From assembly GCA_937139335.1 (NCBI GenBank), contig CAKZPN010000055.1:46174-110173 (forward strand): a stretch of DNA of 64,000 bases. Direction: 5' to 3'. A model generated the notes under the pieces. It saw only the letters and a list, made by a program, of their open reading frames with translations, had not been told where the DNA came from and did no database searches. The number at the start of each line of letters is the position of its first letter. Position 1 is the first letter of the stretch. The translations under genes were made by a program, and so were the position numbers. Origin of the DNA: an uncultured Roseicyclus sp. (GTDB lineage Bacteria; Pseudomonadota; Alphaproteobacteria; Rhodobacterales; Rhodobacteraceae). Below, piece after piece: positions 56,183 to 64,000 of the stretch.

Positions 56183-57905
56183 GTTCCGCATCCGGCGCAG
56201 CGATGCCCCGCAGCCTCCGGTCCCGGACGCGGTGGACACGCAGCGCGCGACCGCGCCTCCACAGGCGCCGCAGGACCCGACGTACGCGCCCGAGGATCTT
56301 CTGTCCGCCTCCGATACGCCCGAGGACGGGTTCGGCGACCTCGCGATGCCGGGGTCGGCCGCGGCCGACCGGCAGGCGGCGGCGGCGCGTCAACAGGCCG
56401 ACACTCCCGCACCCGACCAGAAAGACCGCGCGCCCGTCGCCCCCGCCCGCGCCTCGGCGCAGGAGCTGGCCGCGATCCGGGCCGAGGGCCTGACCGGCCG
56501 GCAATTGCGCATGGCGCGCCGCACCGCGCAGAAGCACGGGCTGAGCCCGACCTCCGACTTCGACGCCGTGCGGCTGCTGCGCGCGCGGGGGATCGACCCG
56601 TTCTCGCATGCCAATATGCTGGAGCTCGTGGTGGAGGATGCGCGCAGCACCCTCCCCGCCGAACAGGCGCGCGGCGCCAACCTGCCGGCGACGACCCAGC
56701 CCGCGCAGCCCCCGGCCCCGATGGCCCCGCCCCGCCCGCTCGGCGCCGACGAGCGCGCGGCCGAGATCATGAAGGTCCAGCGCGACATCGCGCGCCGCCG
56801 CTGCAGCCGGCTGATCCTGCTCGCCTCGCGGCTGTCGGCCTTCGTGCTGCTGCCGACGCTGCTGGTCGCCTATTACTTCTACTGGGTCGCGACGCCACTT
56901 TACGCGACGCAGACCGAGTTCGTGATCCAGAAGGCCGAAAGCGGCTCCAGCTCCGCGGGCGGTCTGGGCGGGCTTCTGGGCGGCACCAGCTTTGCGACGG
57001 TGCAGGAAAGCATCGTGGTGCAAAGCTATCTCGAAAGCCGCGAGGCGATGCTGCGGCTGGACGAAGATCTTGGCTTTCGCGAGCATTTCTCGGACCCGTC
57101 CATCGACCCGCTGGTCCGGCTGGCCCCCGATGCGTCGGTCGAAGATGTCTACGGCACCTATCGCAACCAGCTCACCATCGGCTACGACCCGACCGAGGGC
57201 GTGATCAAGATGGAGATGCTGGCGACCGACCCGGCCACGAGCCAGGCGTTTTCCGAGGCCCTGATCCGCTACGCCGAGGAGCGCGTCGACCAGATGAGCC
57301 AGCGCCTGCGCGAAGGCCAGATGACGGATGCGCGTGAAAGCTACGAGGAGGCCGAAACGCGGGTGTCCGAGGCGCAGGCCCGCGTGCTGGCGCTGCAGGA
57401 ACGGCGCGGCGTGCTGTCGGCCGAGGCCGAGGTTTCGACCATCTTCACGCAGATCTCGAATTTCGAGATGCAGTTGCAGCAAGAACGCCTGCGTCTGGCC
57501 GAAATCCAGGCCGCCTCGCGCCCCAACGCGACCCGCGTCGAGATCGCCGAGAACAACATCCAGCGCTACGAGGCCTTGCTGGCCGAATTGCGCGGCGGAT
57601 TGACCGAGACGCAGACCGGCGACGCCTCGCTGGCGCGCATCCAGTCTGAACTCCTGGTCGCGCAGGCCGATCTGGAAACCCGGCAGATGATGCTGGCGCA
57701 GGCCCTGCAACAACAGGAATCCGCCCGGATCGAGGCGAACCGGCAGACGCTCTACCTGTCGATGGGCGTCTTCCCGGTGCAGCCCGATAGCGCGGCTTAT
57801 CCCCGCTCGTTCGAGAATACGCTGCTTGCGTTCCTGGTGTTTGCTGGCATTTACCTGATGGTGTCGATGACCGCGTCGATCCTGCGCGAGCAGGTCAGTT
57901 CCTGA
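56157..57905 (+). CDS. kpsE: Capsule polysaccharide export inner-membrane protein, KpsE-like (PCP-3 type)
   Basis: Polysaccharide co-polymerase-like protein that links KpsMT with the outer-membrane exporter KpsD. Length is 582 residues, longer than E. coli KpsE (about 380) because of a ~215-residue Pro/Ala-rich cytoplasmic N-terminus with a conserved-looking EGLTGRQLRMARRTAQKHGL block. The first helix is at ~219-243, then the Wzz-like ATPLYATQTEFVIQKA, a long periplasmic coiled coil (~390-520), and a C-terminal helix near 558-576. ATG 56157 lies inside kpsT; a later start is possible. Confidence 0.88.
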   Translation: MTTRPKARKFRIRRSDAPQPPVPDAVDTQRATAPPQAPQDPTYAPEDLLSASDTPEDGFGDLAMPGSAAADRQAAAARQQADTPAPDQKDRAPVAPARASAQELAAIRAEGLTGRQLRMARRTAQKHGLSPTSDFDAVRLLRARGIDPFSHANMLELVVEDARSTLPAEQARGANLPATTQPAQPPAPMAPPRPLGADERAAEIMKVQRDIARRRCSRLILLASRLSAFVLLPTLLVAYYFYWVATPLYATQTEFVIQKAESGSSSAGGLGGLLGGTSFATVQESIVVQSYLESREAMLRLDEDLGFREHFSDPSIDPLVRLAPDASVEDVYGTYRNQLTIGYDPTEGVIKMEMLATDPATSQAFSEALIRYAEERVDQMSQRLREGQMTDARESYEEAETRVSEAQARVLALQERRGVLSAEAEVSTIFTQISNFEMQLQQERLRLAEIQAASRPNATRVEIAENNIQRYEALLAELRGGLTETQTGDASLARIQSELLVAQADLETRQMMLAQALQQQESARIEANRQTLYLSMGVFPVQPDSAAYPRSFENTLLAFLVFAGIYLMVSMTASILREQVSS

Positions 57906-57930
57906 CCCGAACCCACCGGAAGGCAGAGCC

Positions 57931-58764
57931 ATGAAAACCGTCGAAGCCGGCCCCGTGGCCTTTGGCAACGATCGCCCCCTCACCGTGATCGCGGGCCCCT
58001 GCCAGCTGGAAAGCCGCGACCATGCGCTGATGATCGCCCGCGCCATGGCCGAGGCCTGCGCCGCCGTCGGCGCGGGCTTCGTGTTCAAGGGCAGCTACGA
58101 CAAGGCCAACCGCACCAGCCTCTCGGGCCGGCGCGGCCTCGGCATGGACGAGGGGCTGGCGGTGCTGGCCGACGTGAAGGCAGAGCTCGGCTGCCCGGTG
58201 CTGACCGACGTGCACGGCCCCGACCAGTGCGCACCGGTGGCCGAGGTCTGCGATATCATCCAGGTCCCCGCCTTTCTGAGCCGCCAGACCGACCTGTTGC
58301 TGGCCGCCGGCGAAACCGGCGCGGCGATCAACGTGAAAAAGGGCCAGTTCCTGGCGCCCTGGGACATGGTGAACGTCGTGTCCAAGATCGAATCGACGGG
58401 CAACCGGCGCATCTTGCTGACCGAGCGCGGCGCGAGCTTCGGCTACAACGCTCTGGTGGCCGACATGCGGTCGCTGCCCGAGATGGCGAAAACCGGCTAC
58501 CCGGTGATCATGGACGCCACCCATTCGGTGCAGCAGCCCGGCGGCCAGGGCGGCAGCAGCGGCGGCCAGCGCGAATTCGCCCCGGTGATGGCCCGCGCGG
58601 CGGTGTCGCTGGGCATTGCAGGGGTGTTCATCGAGACCCACGAAGACCCCGACCGCGCGCCGTCCGACGGGCCCAACATGATCCCGCTCGACCGGATGCC
58701 GGCGCTGATCGCAAGCCTGATGGGGTTCGACCGGCTGGCCAAATCGGACCCGATCCGGCTGTAA
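57931..58764 (+). CDS. kdsA: 3-deoxy-8-phosphooctulonate synthase
   Basis: Makes Kdo-8-phosphate from phosphoenolpyruvate and arabinose-5-phosphate. Length is 277 residues. Motifs: VIAGPCQLESRD (Cys typical of the metal-dependent type), FVFKGSYDKANRTS, PVLTDVHGPDQ and MDATHSVQQPGGQGG. Kdo is needed for lipid A cores and for the poly-Kdo linker of group 2 capsules. Its place 25 bases behind kpsE suggests a supply role for the capsule. Confidence 0.96.
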   Translation: MKTVEAGPVAFGNDRPLTVIAGPCQLESRDHALMIARAMAEACAAVGAGFVFKGSYDKANRTSLSGRRGLGMDEGLAVLADVKAELGCPVLTDVHGPDQCAPVAEVCDIIQVPAFLSRQTDLLLAAGETGAAINVKKGQFLAPWDMVNVVSKIESTGNRRILLTERGASFGYNALVADMRSLPEMAKTGYPVIMDATHSVQQPGGQGGSSGGQREFAPVMARAAVSLGIAGVFIETHEDPDRAPSDGPNMIPLDRMPALIASLMGFDRLAKSDPIRL

Positions 58765-58831
58765 CCTCTTTCGGCGGCGGCATCTTCCGGCCTAACCTGC
58801 GCCCATCCAGATGCCGCCCGGAAGCGAGCCC

Positions 58832-60157
58832 ATGCGCATTCTCCTCATCTGCCTGTTGTCCTTCCTGCCCGTTGCCGCGCTGGCCCAGACCGGCAACGGC
58901 CAGCCGGGCGGCACGATTTCCGTGGACTCCGACGCGCAGCGCGACGCCGCCATCGCGGTGCGTATCCGCGACATCCTGCGCCAGCTCGACGGGTACGGGA
59001 ATGTCGGCGTCACCGTGGCCGACGGGATCGTGACGCTCAACGGCACCGCGCTCGACTTCACGCAGATCGAGGCGCTGAACGGTCTTGTCGCGCGGGTGGA
59101 CGGTGTCGTCGCCATCGAGAACCGGGTGCAGGAATCGACCGACGTGGTCGAACGGCTGAACCCCGCGGTGGCGCGGATGCGCACCCGGCTCGAACAGCTC
59201 GTGGCCTTCGCGCCGCTGATCGTCATCGCGATCAGCGCGGCGGCGCTGACCTCTTGGCTCGGCTTCGTCATCGCGCGGCGACCCTGGCCGTGGAACCGCA
59301 TCGCGCCCAACGCCTTCATCGCCGAGATCTACCGCCAGATCGTGCGCCTCGTCTTCGTGATGGCCGGCATCGTGCTGGCGCTCGACTTGCTGAACGCGAC
59401 CGCGCTCCTCGGCACCATCCTCGGCGCGGCGGGGATCGTCGGGCTCGCCATCGGTTTCGCGGTTCGCGACACGGTCGAGAATTTCATTTCCTCGATCATG
59501 CTGTCGATCCGCCAGCCGTTTCGTCCCAAGGATCTGGTCGAGATTGAGGGCGACACCGGCCATGTCATCCGCCTGACCAGCCGCGCGACGATCCTGCTCA
59601 GCCTCGACGGCAACCACATCCGCATCCCCAATGCGACCGTCTTCAAGGCCAAGATCACCAATTTCACCCGCAACGACGAGCGCCGCTTCAGTTTCACGCT
59701 CGGCATCGACCCCGCCGCCGACATCGCCGAAGCGCAGGCAGTGATGCTGGCCGCGATGACCGAGCTGCCCTTCGTGCTGGACACCCCCGGCCCCAGCGTC
59801 TGGGTCGAGGGGCTGGGTGCCTCGACCATCGACATCACCGCTGCGGGCTGGATCATGCAGCACCAGACCGGGATCGGCATGGCCAAGGGCGAGGCGATCC
59901 GCGTCGTGATGGCCCGGCTGGACGAGGCCGGCATCACGTTGCCCGAACCCACCTACCGCATCGTCGGCGGCCCGTTTCCCGCTCCAGCGGCGGCGGCGCC
60001 GGACAATGTGGTCCCGCCCCCGACCCCGCCGAGCGGCCCGGTCGTGGTGCAGGACGTCGGCGCGGGCGAAAAGGCGGCGCTCGAGACCATCATCGAAGCC
60101 GAGCGCGAAGCCCTGCCCGACAACGACCTGTTGCGCCGCGAAGCCCCGCAGGAATAG
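58832..60157 (+). CDS. BON-domain mechanosensitive channel (MscS family)
   Basis: Exported-then-membrane protein of 441 residues. Signal peptide MRILLICLLSFLPVAALA. A BON domain (~40-105: DAAIAVRIRDILRQLDGYGN, VTLNGTALDF) comes first. The MscS core follows: three helices from about 128, the pore-lining helix GAAGIVGLAIGFAVRDTVEN, and the beta domain with RQPFRPKDLVEIEG and HIRIPNATVFKAKITNF. The Pro-rich C-terminal tail (PTPPSGP) follows. Probably an osmotic safety valve. ATG 58832 preferred over 58811 because it begins the signal peptide. Confidence 0.9.
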   Translation: MRILLICLLSFLPVAALAQTGNGQPGGTISVDSDAQRDAAIAVRIRDILRQLDGYGNVGVTVADGIVTLNGTALDFTQIEALNGLVARVDGVVAIENRVQESTDVVERLNPAVARMRTRLEQLVAFAPLIVIAISAAALTSWLGFVIARRPWPWNRIAPNAFIAEIYRQIVRLVFVMAGIVLALDLLNATALLGTILGAAGIVGLAIGFAVRDTVENFISSIMLSIRQPFRPKDLVEIEGDTGHVIRLTSRATILLSLDGNHIRIPNATVFKAKITNFTRNDERRFSFTLGIDPAADIAEAQAVMLAAMTELPFVLDTPGPSVWVEGLGASTIDITAAGWIMQHQTGIGMAKGEAIRVVMARLDEAGITLPEPTYRIVGGPFPAPAAAAPDNVVPPPTPPSGPVVVQDVGAGEKAALETIIEAEREALPDNDLLRREAPQE

Positions 60158-60191
60158 CACGCAGGCCCAGCAGATTTGTCGCAACAGGGTC

Positions 60192-60220
60192 TTGATCCCC
60201 CGTCGCTCGCAGCGTAGTTA
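60192..60220 (+). promoter_or_regulatory. Promoter of tRNA-Gln
   Basis: TTGATC at 60192-60197 and TAGTTA at 60215-60220 with a 17-base spacer, 12 bases before the first base of the tRNA. Fits a housekeeping sigma promoter. Confidence 0.5.
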
Positions 60221-60232
60221 GCGCCGCACAGT

Positions 60233-60307
60233 TGGGGTGTAGCCAAGCGGTAAGGCAGCGGTTTTTGGTACCGTGTACCGTAGGTTCGAATCCTACCACC
60301 CCAGCCA
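60233..60307 (+). tRNA. trnQ: tRNA-Gln (TTG anticodon)
   Basis: Cloverleaf of 72 bases plus encoded CCA. Acceptor stem TGGGGTG (60233-60239) pairs with CACCCCA (60297-60303), discriminator G, then CCA at 60305-60307. The anticodon loop TTTTGGT has TTG at 60265-60267 with flanking stem GCGGT/ACCGT. The T-loop TTCGAAT is standard. The 5' half is close to the tRNA-Gln of other proteobacteria. Confidence 0.97.
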
Positions 60308-60451
60308 GTTCCCCGACCATCATCAAGAAAAGCGCATGCGCCTCTGAAAGCCCCGGAATGGGTCGCTCGTCCTTGCCGGCCATCGAAATTTTACCTGCTG
60401 ACGGCAGCCATTCGCCCTGTCCCTAGAATCGACCTCGCAGAAAACCCTTGC

Positions 60452-60465
60452 CGAAACCGGTTTCG
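60452..60465. promoter_or_regulatory. Palindromic operator of the LacI-type regulator
   Basis: CGAAACCGGTTTCG is a perfect 14-base palindrome with a central CG, as in LacI-family operators, flanked by TTGC and GGCAA-like outer matches. It lies 30 bases before the ATG of the LacI-type gene. Autoregulation is likely, and the same site may control the transport genes downstream. Confidence 0.75.
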
Positions 60466-60495
60466 AGGCAAAGCCTGGGAGTCGGGAGAGAGGCA

Positions 60496-61596
60496 ATGGC
60501 CAAAATCACGACTCATCGGCAGGGTCAGGCGCGGGTGACGATCAACGATCTCGCCGCGGAACTGGGGCTTGCCAAGGGGACTGTCAGTCGGGCGCTGAAC
60601 GGCTACTCGGACATCGCCGAAGGCACGCGGTTGCGCGTGTCGCGCGCCGCGGAACGGATGGGGTATCGTCCGCTTGCACAGGCGCAGGCGATCCGCACCG
60701 GGCGCGCCCGGTCGCTTGGCCTCGTGCTGAACGCCGGCCGGTCGGACGCGCACAAGCCGTTTCTCACCGACTTCCTCGACGGCATCAGCCGTGGCGCGTC
60801 CGAGGAAAGCTGGACGCTGACGGTCGCCACTGCCGAAGACGAGGCGGACGAGGTCACCACGATGACGCGGCTCATCGCGGAGCGGAAGGTGGATGGCTTC
60901 ATCCTGCCCCGCACCAAGATGGTCGATGCACGGATCCGGCTCTGCAAATCGAAAGACGTGCCTTTCATTCTTTATGGCCGCACCGGCGATCCCGAGGGTT
61001 GCGCCTGGTTTGACATCTGCGGCGAGGACGCGATGCGCGAGGCGGTGCTGCGCCTTGCGCGGTTCGGGCATCGCCGCATCGGCTGGATCGGCGGGATGCA
61101 GGACTATGCCTACACCAACCTTCGGCGCGGCGGGTTTCTTGCGGGTCTGGCAGAGGCTGGCCTCGACCCTGATCCGGCAATCATGGTGGACGGTGTGTTC
61201 ACCGTCGAGGACGGGTTCAACGCCGGGTTGCGCCTGCTCGACATGCCGGAGCCGCCCACGGCCGTGGTCTGCGCGCTCGACCTTGCCGCGCTGGGTCTCT
61301 ACCGCGCAGCCGCGCGGGCCGGGCGCAGGGTGGGGCGTGACCTGGCCGTGATCGCCTATGACGGCATTCCCGAGGCGGCGCTGGCCGATCCGCCGCTGAC
61401 CACCTTCGCTGTCGACACCCGCGCCGCCGGCCGCGCGTTGGCAGCCATGCTGATCGCGCGCATTCGCGGCACGCCGCCCGAAGAGTTGCGGCGCGTCGTG
61501 CCCGCGCGGTTGATCCCGCGGTCTTCCGACCGGCTCAGCATCTTGCCACCCAATTTGCCGCCCGAGCCGGCGCATCACCCGACGACACCTGTGTGA
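60496..61596 (+). CDS. LacI family transcriptional regulator
   Basis: Sugar-responsive repressor, 366 residues. The N-terminal helix-turn-helix with hinge is VTINDLAAELGLAKGTVSRA and NGYSDIAEGTRLRVSRAAERMGYRP (residues ~14-60). The periplasmic-binding-like effector domain follows (SLGLVLNAGRSDAHKPFLTD, RKVDGFILPRT, FGHRRIGWIGGMQDYA, DLAVIAYDGIPEAALADPPL). The inducer is probably the substrate of the ABC transporter encoded next. ATG 60496 follows a GAGAGAGG site. Confidence 0.92.
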   Translation: MAKITTHRQGQARVTINDLAAELGLAKGTVSRALNGYSDIAEGTRLRVSRAAERMGYRPLAQAQAIRTGRARSLGLVLNAGRSDAHKPFLTDFLDGISRGASEESWTLTVATAEDEADEVTTMTRLIAERKVDGFILPRTKMVDARIRLCKSKDVPFILYGRTGDPEGCAWFDICGEDAMREAVLRLARFGHRRIGWIGGMQDYAYTNLRRGGFLAGLAEAGLDPDPAIMVDGVFTVEDGFNAGLRLLDMPEPPTAVVCALDLAALGLYRAAARAGRRVGRDLAVIAYDGIPEAALADPPLTTFAVDTRAAGRALAAMLIARIRGTPPEELRRVVPARLIPRSSDRLSILPPNLPPEPAHHPTTPV

Positions 61597-61620
61597 CAGA
61601 AAACCAATGGGAGGAACGAC

Positions 61621-62976
61621 ATGACCATGAAGACCCCGGCCCGCGTGGCCCTGATGACGGCGGCATCGGTGCTGGCCCTGACCAGCGCCGCAAGCGCGCA
61701 AGACACGATCCGCTTCTGGACCACCGAGGAGCAGCCCGAGCGGCTGGAGCGGCAAGAAGCGATGGCGGCTGATTTCACCGCCGAGACCGGCATCGAGGTG
61801 GAGGTGATCCCGGTGACGGAATCCGACCTCGGCACGCGCGCCACGGCGGCCTTCGCGGCAGGCGACCTGCCCGACGTCATCTACCACACGCTGCAATACG
61901 CGCTGCCCTGGTACGAGGCCGGCATTCTCGACGCCGACGCCGCGTCGGAAGTGATCGAAACCCTCGGGTCCGATACGTTCGCGCCCGGCGCGCTCGCCAT
62001 GGCGACGGTCGACGAGGGCTGGGCCTCGGTGCCGGTCGACGGCTGGACGCAGATGATCATCTACCGCGCCGACCTGTTCGAGGAGGCGGGGCTGGAGCCG
62101 CCGACAAGCTACGACAATGTCCGCGCCGCGATCGAGGCGCTGCACAACCCGCCCGAGATGTTCGGCTTCGTCGCCGCCACCAAGGTCGACGACAGCTACA
62201 TGAGCCAGGTGCTGGAGCATGTGTTCCTGGCCAACGGTGTCTCGCCGGTAGGCGCGGACGGGTTCCAGCCGCTGGAGATGGGGCCGACGGTCGAGGTGCT
62301 GGAGTTCTACCGCGATATCGCCGAGGCCAGCCCGGCGGGCGATCTCTACTGGCAGCAGTCGCGCGAGCTCTATTTCGCGGGACGCGCGGCGATGATGATC
62401 TGGTCGCCTTTCGTCCTCGACGAGCTTGCCGGCCTGCGCGACGACGCACCGCCGACGATCACCGATGATCCGACCTCGTCCGAGCTGGCGAGCCGGACCG
62501 GGATCGTGACCAACTTCGCCGGCCCTTCGAACCCCGACGGCGCGGCCTGGGCCGACATCCGCTATTTCGGGATCACGGCGGACGCCGACACCGAGGCCGC
62601 GCAGTCCTTCGTGGAGTACTCCATGTCGGACGGCTACACGGCGACGCTCGCCATAGCGCCTGAGGGCAAGTTCCCGATCCGTCGCGGCGACGCGGAGAAC
62701 CCGGAGGCCTTCACCGAGGCCTGGGCGCAGCTCGACGTGGGCGTGGACCGGCGCGCGGCGATGGGCGACCTCTACGCGGCCGAGATGATCGACGAGATCA
62801 TCGGCGGGCTCGACGTGGCGCAGCGCTGGGGCGTCGCCGATGGGCAGCTGGCGCTGGCCTCCAACATCGTCAACAGCCAGGTCGTCAACCGCCTGGTGCG
62901 GGAGTTCATCGACGGCGTCCGCTCGGCGGAAGAGACGGTGGACCTGTTGAACGAGGAACTGGCCGCGATCGAATGA
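61621..62976 (+). CDS. Sugar ABC transporter substrate-binding protein (family 1)
   Basis: Periplasmic protein of 451 residues. Signal peptide VALMTAASVLALTSAASA with a cut near residue 26. Family 1 pattern: DTIRFWTTEEQPERLERQEA, FTAETGIEVEVIPV, DLPDVIYHTLQYALPWYEAG, VDGWTQMIIYRADLFEEAGL and a C-terminal NSQVVNRLVREFIDGVRSAE. It probably binds a mono- or oligosaccharide. It is 24 bases behind the LacI-type gene (GGGAGG site) and is followed by the permease after about 60 bases. Confidence 0.93.
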   Translation: MTMKTPARVALMTAASVLALTSAASAQDTIRFWTTEEQPERLERQEAMAADFTAETGIEVEVIPVTESDLGTRATAAFAAGDLPDVIYHTLQYALPWYEAGILDADAASEVIETLGSDTFAPGALAMATVDEGWASVPVDGWTQMIIYRADLFEEAGLEPPTSYDNVRAAIEALHNPPEMFGFVAATKVDDSYMSQVLEHVFLANGVSPVGADGFQPLEMGPTVEVLEFYRDIAEASPAGDLYWQQSRELYFAGRAAMMIWSPFVLDELAGLRDDAPPTITDDPTSSELASRTGIVTNFAGPSNPDGAAWADIRYFGITADADTEAAQSFVEYSMSDGYTATLAIAPEGKFPIRRGDAENPEAFTEAWAQLDVGVDRRAAMGDLYAAEMIDEIIGGLDVAQRWGVADGQLALASNIVNSQVVNRLVREFIDGVRSAEETVDLLNEELAAIE

Positions 62977-63035
62977 TCGTGGCGCGTGCCGGGGCGGCCC
63001 CGCGCCGCCCCGGCCCCATGCCCGGAGACCGTTGA

Positions 63036-64000
63036 ATGACCGCCGCGCCATCCAGAGATGCGCCTTCCGTCCCGCCCAAAGGCCGCGGCCCGCTGGCCCG
63101 GCGCGAGGCGCGGCTGGCCTGGGGTCTGCTGCTGCCCACGCTCCTGAGCGTCATGCTGGTGGTCGTGGTGCCGGTGCTGGCGGTGTTCTGGATCTCGCTG
63201 AAGCCGGTGGAACTGGCCGACCTGCGCCCGCCCGCGCCGGTCGTGCGCGAGGATGTGCAGGACGCCGACGAGGCGGTGGCGACGCTGCGCTACCGCATCC
63301 GCAACTCGAGCCAGCAGGAGCCGATCCGCAACGTCACGCTGACCGACACGATACCCGAGGGGGTCGCGGTGGAAAGCCTGCCCGAGGTCTGCACGCTCGA
63401 CGGTGCGGCGCTGACCTGCGTGCTGGGTGATCTCGAAGGCGGTGGCCGGGTCACGCTGGAAATCCCGGCGGTCCTGACCGGCGATGCCGAGGCACTGGAG
63501 GACGCGATCGAGGACGCCACGCCGGTCTCGATCACCGGACAGGCCGACAACATCCTGACCAATCTCGAGTTCACCTGGGAGAATTTCGCCGCGGTCTTCG
63601 ATGCGCGCGAGTTCTGGACGGTGATTTGGGCCACGCTGTTCTACACGATCTTCGGCACTATCGGGGCGCTGATCGTCGGCCTGTTCGCGGCTCTGCTCCT
63701 CAACAAGTCGTTCAAGGGACAGGGGTTGCTGCGCGGCCTCTACCTGTTTCCCTACGTCGCGCCGGTGATCGCGGTAGCGTTTTCCTGGGTGATCCTGTTC
63801 GATCCGTTCTCGGGGTCGTTCAACGCCCTGCTGATCCAGATGGGCGTGACCGACGACGCGATCAATTTCTTCGGCGAACGCCCGCTAGCTCTCATCATGG
63901 TGACGGTCTTCGAGATCTGGCGCTACTTCCCGCTGTCCTTCCTGTTCATCCTTGCGCGGATGCAGTCGATCGACACCGACATGTACGAGGCCGCGGACGT
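63036..64000 (+). CDS. Sugar ABC transporter permease with a DUF11-like periplasmic insert, C-terminus cut by window edge
   Basis: First permease of the transporter (MalF-type). 321 codons are visible and the frame is open at the edge. The first helix is at ~29-54. Between it and the next helix (~194-222) lies an unusual ~100-residue domain (68-170): VATLRYRIRNSSQQEPIRN, VTLTDTIPEGVAV, C119 and C128, LEGGGRVTLEIPAVLTG. It resembles the DUF11/conserved repeat beta-sandwich of surface proteins. The helices TIFGTIGALIVGLFAALLLN, GLYLFPYVAPVIAVAFSWVI and the start of the EAA loop (IDTDMYEAAD) are standard. GGAG lies 8 bases before ATG. Confidence 0.9.
   Translation, partial: MTAAPSRDAPSVPPKGRGPLARREARLAWGLLLPTLLSVMLVVVVPVLAVFWISLKPVELADLRPPAPVVREDVQDADEAVATLRYRIRNSSQQEPIRNVTLTDTIPEGVAVESLPEVCTLDGAALTCVLGDLEGGGRVTLEIPAVLTGDAEALEDAIEDATPVSITGQADNILTNLEFTWENFAAVFDAREFWTVIWATLFYTIFGTIGALIVGLFAALLLNKSFKGQGLLRGLYLFPYVAPVIAVAFSWVILFDPFSGSFNALLIQMGVTDDAINFFGERPLALIMVTVFEIWRYFPLSFLFILARMQSIDTDMYEAAD

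Noticed and set aside
60391..63051. Long minus-strand open frame opposite the LacI regulator and sugar-binding protein
   Set aside because: Both plus-strand genes have signal or DNA-binding motifs and good ribosome sites; the antisense frame has none.

Overview
The window is G+C-rich (roughly two thirds by eye) and densely coded on both strands. Gene content points to an alphaproteobacterium of the order Rhodobacterales (Roseobacter/Paracoccus relatives). The markers are a class I lysyl-tRNA synthetase, crotonyl-CoA carboxylase/reductase of the ethylmalonyl-CoA pathway, DUF1523 and DUF4864 proteins, an FeS-type bacterial (6-4) photolyase, a leucine-rich leu leader peptide and a Kps capsule export pair. 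I cannot name a genus. I see no IS element, prophage, CRISPR array or rRNA. One tRNA (Gln) is present. Both window ends cut genes.

Region 1-9 kb: the 5' part of a large pectate-lyase-superfamily protein, small DUF proteins, a CHAD protein, class I LysRS with a DUF4336 gene directly behind it, a TerB-like protein, a PlsB-like acyltransferase and ccr. Region 9-12 kb is a small accessory patch: a DUF3118-type glycosyltransferase, a HAD phosphatase, and a broken second copy of the C-terminus of rpe, all next to intact rpe. Region 12-22 kb: a small multidrug/DMT-like transporter, deoC, a low-G+C winged-helix-like small gene wedged between deoC and a tandem aldehyde dehydrogenase, membrane proteins, an M20 deacylase, a sulfotransferase, an orphan peptide-binding protein and a cupin.

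Region 22-32 kb: a secreted phytase-like esterase preceded by a four-heptamer Pho box, dacB (PBP4 type), an EamA transporter, nadD, ettA, trxC, a geranylgeranyl-reductase-like flavoprotein and a secreted DUF4329 protein with an intact JAMM-like metal motif. Region 32-37 kb: the glycine cleavage operon gcvT-gcvH-gcvP on the minus strand, led by a tandem glycine riboswitch. Region 37-45 kb: gltX, proteases and hydrolases, and a redox/photorepair group (wrbA, a 2OG-Fe oxygenase, an SDR overlapping the FeS photolyase, and a glutaredoxin fused to a MauE-like membrane domain). Region 45-53 kb: leuA behind an attenuator-type leader, then the rod-shape operon mreB-mreC-mreD-mrdA-rodA.

Region 53-64 kb: a GhrA-like reductase, an sseB-UDG pair, the capsule genes kpsT-kpsE with kdsA, a BON-MscS channel, tRNA-Gln, and the start of a sugar ABC transport locus (LacI regulator with a palindromic operator, binding protein, and a permease carrying a DUF11-like periplasmic insert) that runs off the window.

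Most notable for follow-up: the inverted-repeat element at 37439-37496, whose two arms supply the TAG stop codons of both convergent neighbours; the DUF11-like insert in the ABC permease; the Pho box in front of the phytase-like gene; the secreted JAMM-like protein; the low-G+C insertion behind deoC; and the rpe remnant.
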